64,000 nt of DNA from Streptomyces populi (GTDB lineage Bacteria > Actinomycetota > Actinomycetes > Streptomycetales > Streptomycetaceae): contig NZ_KZ626841.1 in assembly GCF_002911015.1 (NCBI RefSeq), forward strand, positions 62,001 to 126,000. The letters are read 5' to 3'. Position numbers and translations under genes: made by a program. Positions within the stretch are counted from its first letter, which is position 1, and each line of letters opens with the position of its first letter. Below the pieces are notes generated by a model, which saw only the letters and a list, made by a program, of their open reading frames with translations, searched no databases and was not told the DNA's origin. Positions 61,988 through 64,000 of this stretch are shown here, piece after piece.

Positions 61988-63850
61988 TCAGCCCTCGATG
62001 CGGTGCGTCGTCCAGAACGACGTCAGGTCCGTGGTCGTGGCGGCCTGGGCGGCCGCCTTGAACTCGGCCGTGGTCGAGACGCCGTACCAGTGCGAAGTGG
62101 CGTAGCTCTTCAGCAGGTTGGCCATCGCGGTGTCACCGAGGAGACGGCGCAGGTCGTGCAGGGCGCACTTGCCGTAGCCGTAGACGACGGTGGAGTAGCG
62201 GGAGGAGTGGGCGTCCCAGTACGCCATCGAGTTGGTGATCTTCTCCGCGGACGAGGCCCAGGAGACGCTGCTCCAGCAACTGGTCCCGGTCTTGCCCTGC
62301 GCCAGGTCGGTGGCGTAGTCCGTGAACGCCTCGTCGAGCCACGGGCTGTTGTACTCGTCGTCGCCGACGATCCCGTAGAACCACTGGTGGGCGATCTCGT
62401 GGGTGAGCGCCGTGGTGCTGACCAGGTCGAGGACGAACCCGGGGTACTCCATGCCGCCGAACCAGTAGTTGTTGTCGATCACGGCGTCCAGCTCGCCGTA
62501 CGGGTACGCGCCGAAGCGTGCCGCGTGGGCGTCCACCGCGGACTTGGCGGTGGAGAGCATCGACTGGGCGTCGGAGGAGCTGATGCCCGTCACGGAGTAG
62601 ATGTTGATCGCGGTGCCGGCGGCGGAGGTGCCGGAGATCTTGGTGAACGGCCCGGCGGCCCAGGCGAAGTCACGGACCTTGGAGGCCGTCGCCGTGGTGA
62701 CCGTACGGCCGCTCGATCCGGCGGTGTCGACCGAGGTGCCGGTGGCCGGGACGAGGAGGCTCGTCGGGTGGTCGAGGGTCACCTTGAAGTCGGCGGCCAG
62801 GGAGTAGAACGACTCACCGTTGTTGGTGTACGGGTCCAGGTGCCAGCCGGAGCCGTCCTTGACCGCCAGGACGGGCAGGGCGTTGCCGATGTTGACGAAG
62901 GAGCCGTCGTAGCCGAAGCGGTCGGCGCCGCTGGGCACGGTGACGGCCAGGTCGAAGCCGATCGTCGCGCTCTGGCCCTGGGCCACCGGCGACGCCAGGC
63001 TGATCTGCAGGGCCGTGCAGCTCACCGAGAGCGAACCGGCGGTGCCGCCGCTGACGTTGCTGACGACGATGGGCATCGCGGAGCAGGTGCCGTGGTAGTT
63101 GTCCCACAGCCTCAGGTACACCTCGCTGAGCGCGGTGGAGGAGGCGTTGGTGAAGGTCACGCTCTCGTGACCGGTCCAGCCCTTGCCGGTGGTGTTGCTG
63201 GTCAGGTTCACCGTGTACGCGGGGGCGGAGGGCGTACGGGTGGAGTCCGCCGGCGGGGTCGTGTCACCGGAGGTGTTCAGCGCGATGTCGTCGAGGACGA
63301 AGCTCGTCTGGAGGCTGGAGTCCTCCGTGCCGGTGAACGCGAGGGTGACGGTCTGGCCCGCGAACGCCGAGACGTCGAACGTCTTCTGGGCGTACCCGGA
63401 GGCCTTGTTGAGGTTCGAGTACGTCGCCAGGGTCGTGCTGCCGATCTTCGCCGTCAGCTTGTCGTAGGCCGTCGACGAGGTCGTCTCCGTCGTGTCGATG
63501 TGCAGCCAGAACGTGAGACTGGCGCTGCTGCACCCGGACGGGATCGTCACGCTCTGCGACAGCGTGTCGGTGTGGGTCCCGCCGGTGCCGTCCAGCCAGG
63601 CGAAGCTGGTGCCGCCGTGGGCACTCTGGCCGGCGCGGCTGGTGATGACGGTGGTCGAGGACTGGGTCCAGGGCGAAGTTCCGCTCTCGAAGCCGCCGTT
63701 GGTCACCACCTGGGCGGGTGTGCAGGCGGCCGCGGCGGCCGGCGCCGTGTCCGGTGAGGCTGTCGCGGGGGTGCCGGGGAGCGAGACTGCGGCCAGGGCG
63801 GCGACGGTGAGGACGCGTGCCGCCAGGGCCTTGAGGGGGGTCGGTCTCAC
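61988..63850 (-). CDS. Secreted M1-type zinc metallopeptidase with N-terminal beta-sandwich domain
   Basis: The 620-residue protein has a signal peptide (LAARVLTVAALAAVSLPGTPATA). A beta-sandwich domain lies at about 40-190 (CTPAQVVTNGGFESGTSPWTQ to LDDIAL), which looks like a carbohydrate- or substrate-binding module. An M1 aminopeptidase-like domain follows. Its zinc site is HEIAHQW (H484, E485, H488) with E507 in WLDEAFTDYA, the correct 18-residue spacing, and the NYWFGGMEYPG stretch matches the exopeptidase GxMEN region in altered form (GGMEY). It should cleave extracellular peptides. The N-terminal domain is an unusual addition for M1 enzymes. Confidence 0.87.
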   Translation of the reverse strand: MRPTPLKALAARVLTVAALAAVSLPGTPATASPDTAPAAAAACTPAQVVTNGGFESGTSPWTQSSTTVITSRAGQSAHGGTSFAWLDGTGGTHTDTLSQSVTIPSGCSSASLTFWLHIDTTETTSSTAYDKLTAKIGSTTLATYSNLNKASGYAQKTFDVSAFAGQTVTLAFTGTEDSSLQTSFVLDDIALNTSGDTTPPADSTRTPSAPAYTVNLTSNTTGKGWTGHESVTFTNASSTALSEVYLRLWDNYHGTCSAMPIVVSNVSGGTAGSLSVSCTALQISLASPVAQGQSATIGFDLAVTVPSGADRFGYDGSFVNIGNALPVLAVKDGSGWHLDPYTNNGESFYSLAADFKVTLDHPTSLLVPATGTSVDTAGSSGRTVTTATASKVRDFAWAAGPFTKISGTSAAGTAINIYSVTGISSSDAQSMLSTAKSAVDAHAARFGAYPYGELDAVIDNNYWFGGMEYPGFVLDLVSTTALTHEIAHQWFYGIVGDDEYNSPWLDEAFTDYATDLAQGKTGTSCWSSVSWASSAEKITNSMAYWDAHSSRYSTVVYGYGKCALHDLRRLLGDTAMANLLKSYATSHWYGVSTTAEFKAAAQAATTTDLTSFWTTHRIEG

Positions 63851-64000
63851 ACGAAACTCCTTTGAGGCGGCCGGGATTCCGGCCTGCTCGGTGGCCGTCC
63901 GGGACGACTGGGGTGCGCCGCTGGCCGGCCGCGGCCGCGTGCGGGTGCGCGCGGTCGCCTGGTGAGATTTCCGTGCCGTCGCCCTGGGGTCAGGACGACG
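63851..64000. other. Right-edge region
   Basis: These 150 bp lie upstream of the metallopeptidase gene and run to the window edge. No gene or clear promoter was recognised. Confidence 0.4.

Overview
The window is about 72% G+C with strong third-position GC bias, GTG starts, stop/start overlaps of the form GTGA or ATGA, and many Streptomyces-type families (DUF1206, DUF6629, DUF6445, TerD, ricin-lectin secreted enzymes, tgmA/tgmB). It is best read as a chromosomal segment of a Streptomyces or a very close relative. No rRNA, tRNA, CRISPR array, prophage or intact transposase gene was seen. Most content is accessory: secreted polysaccharide enzymes, redox enzymes, envelope proteins and sensory proteins.

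Layout. 0-3.9 kb: a truncated unknown gene, an NDH-2-like flavoprotein, a secreted HAD acid phosphatase, an F420/PPOX-type protein and an unknown protein. 4-6.1 kb: two secreted pectate lyases (PL1 then PL3) behind a promoter carrying two different palindromes. 6.2-9.5 kb: a DUF35 zinc-ribbon protein and a TetR regulator with matching palindromic operators, a possible relic of a sortase-anchored protein, a DUF5519 protein and a DUF6445 protein. 9.6-17.8 kb: a peptidoglycan-binding membrane protein, a P-loop kinase, a beta-phosphoglucomutase-like HAD protein coupled to a GH65 disaccharide phosphorylase, a secreted serine hydrolase, a TerD-CAP-CAP fusion and a DUF1232 protein. 17.9-22.1 kb: an MBL hydrolase, an RpiR regulator and a DUF1206 membrane protein, ending in a 52-bp perfect palindrome. 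22.1-25.7 kb: a two-gene secreted unit in which both proteins carry ricin-type lectin domains (beta-helix protein and ThuA-like protein).

26-33 kb: an SDR, a Na+/H+-type antiporter, a DUF7144 membrane protein, a GH15 enzyme and an aldo/keto reductase. 33-38 kb: a YjdF-like membrane protein, an unknown 342-aa protein, and divergent from it the compact RiPP locus tgmA-tgmB (precursor plus ATP-grasp maturase). This faces a membrane-anchored pseudokinase. 38-48.9 kb: a serine hydrolase behind fourteen 7-bp tandem repeats, VOC proteins, and an overlapping three-gene unit (REC-oxidoreductase, cNMP-binding histidine kinase, UBP zinc finger), then an amidohydrolase, an N-formylglutamate amidohydrolase and a stand-alone cNMP-binding protein. 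49-64 kb: an L,D-transpeptidase lipoprotein next to a two-component system, an acyl-CoA ligase divergent from sthA, an MDR reductase, a MoxR/VWA pair, an alpha/beta hydrolase and a secreted M1-type metallopeptidase.

The strongest candidates for under-described biology are the tgmA-tgmB ribosomal peptide pair and the REC-flavoprotein / cNMP-kinase / UBP operon. Next come the pseudokinase, the TerD-CAP fusion, and the operator architecture of the pectate-lyase promoter. All function calls are read by eye from sequence motifs; no database search was run.
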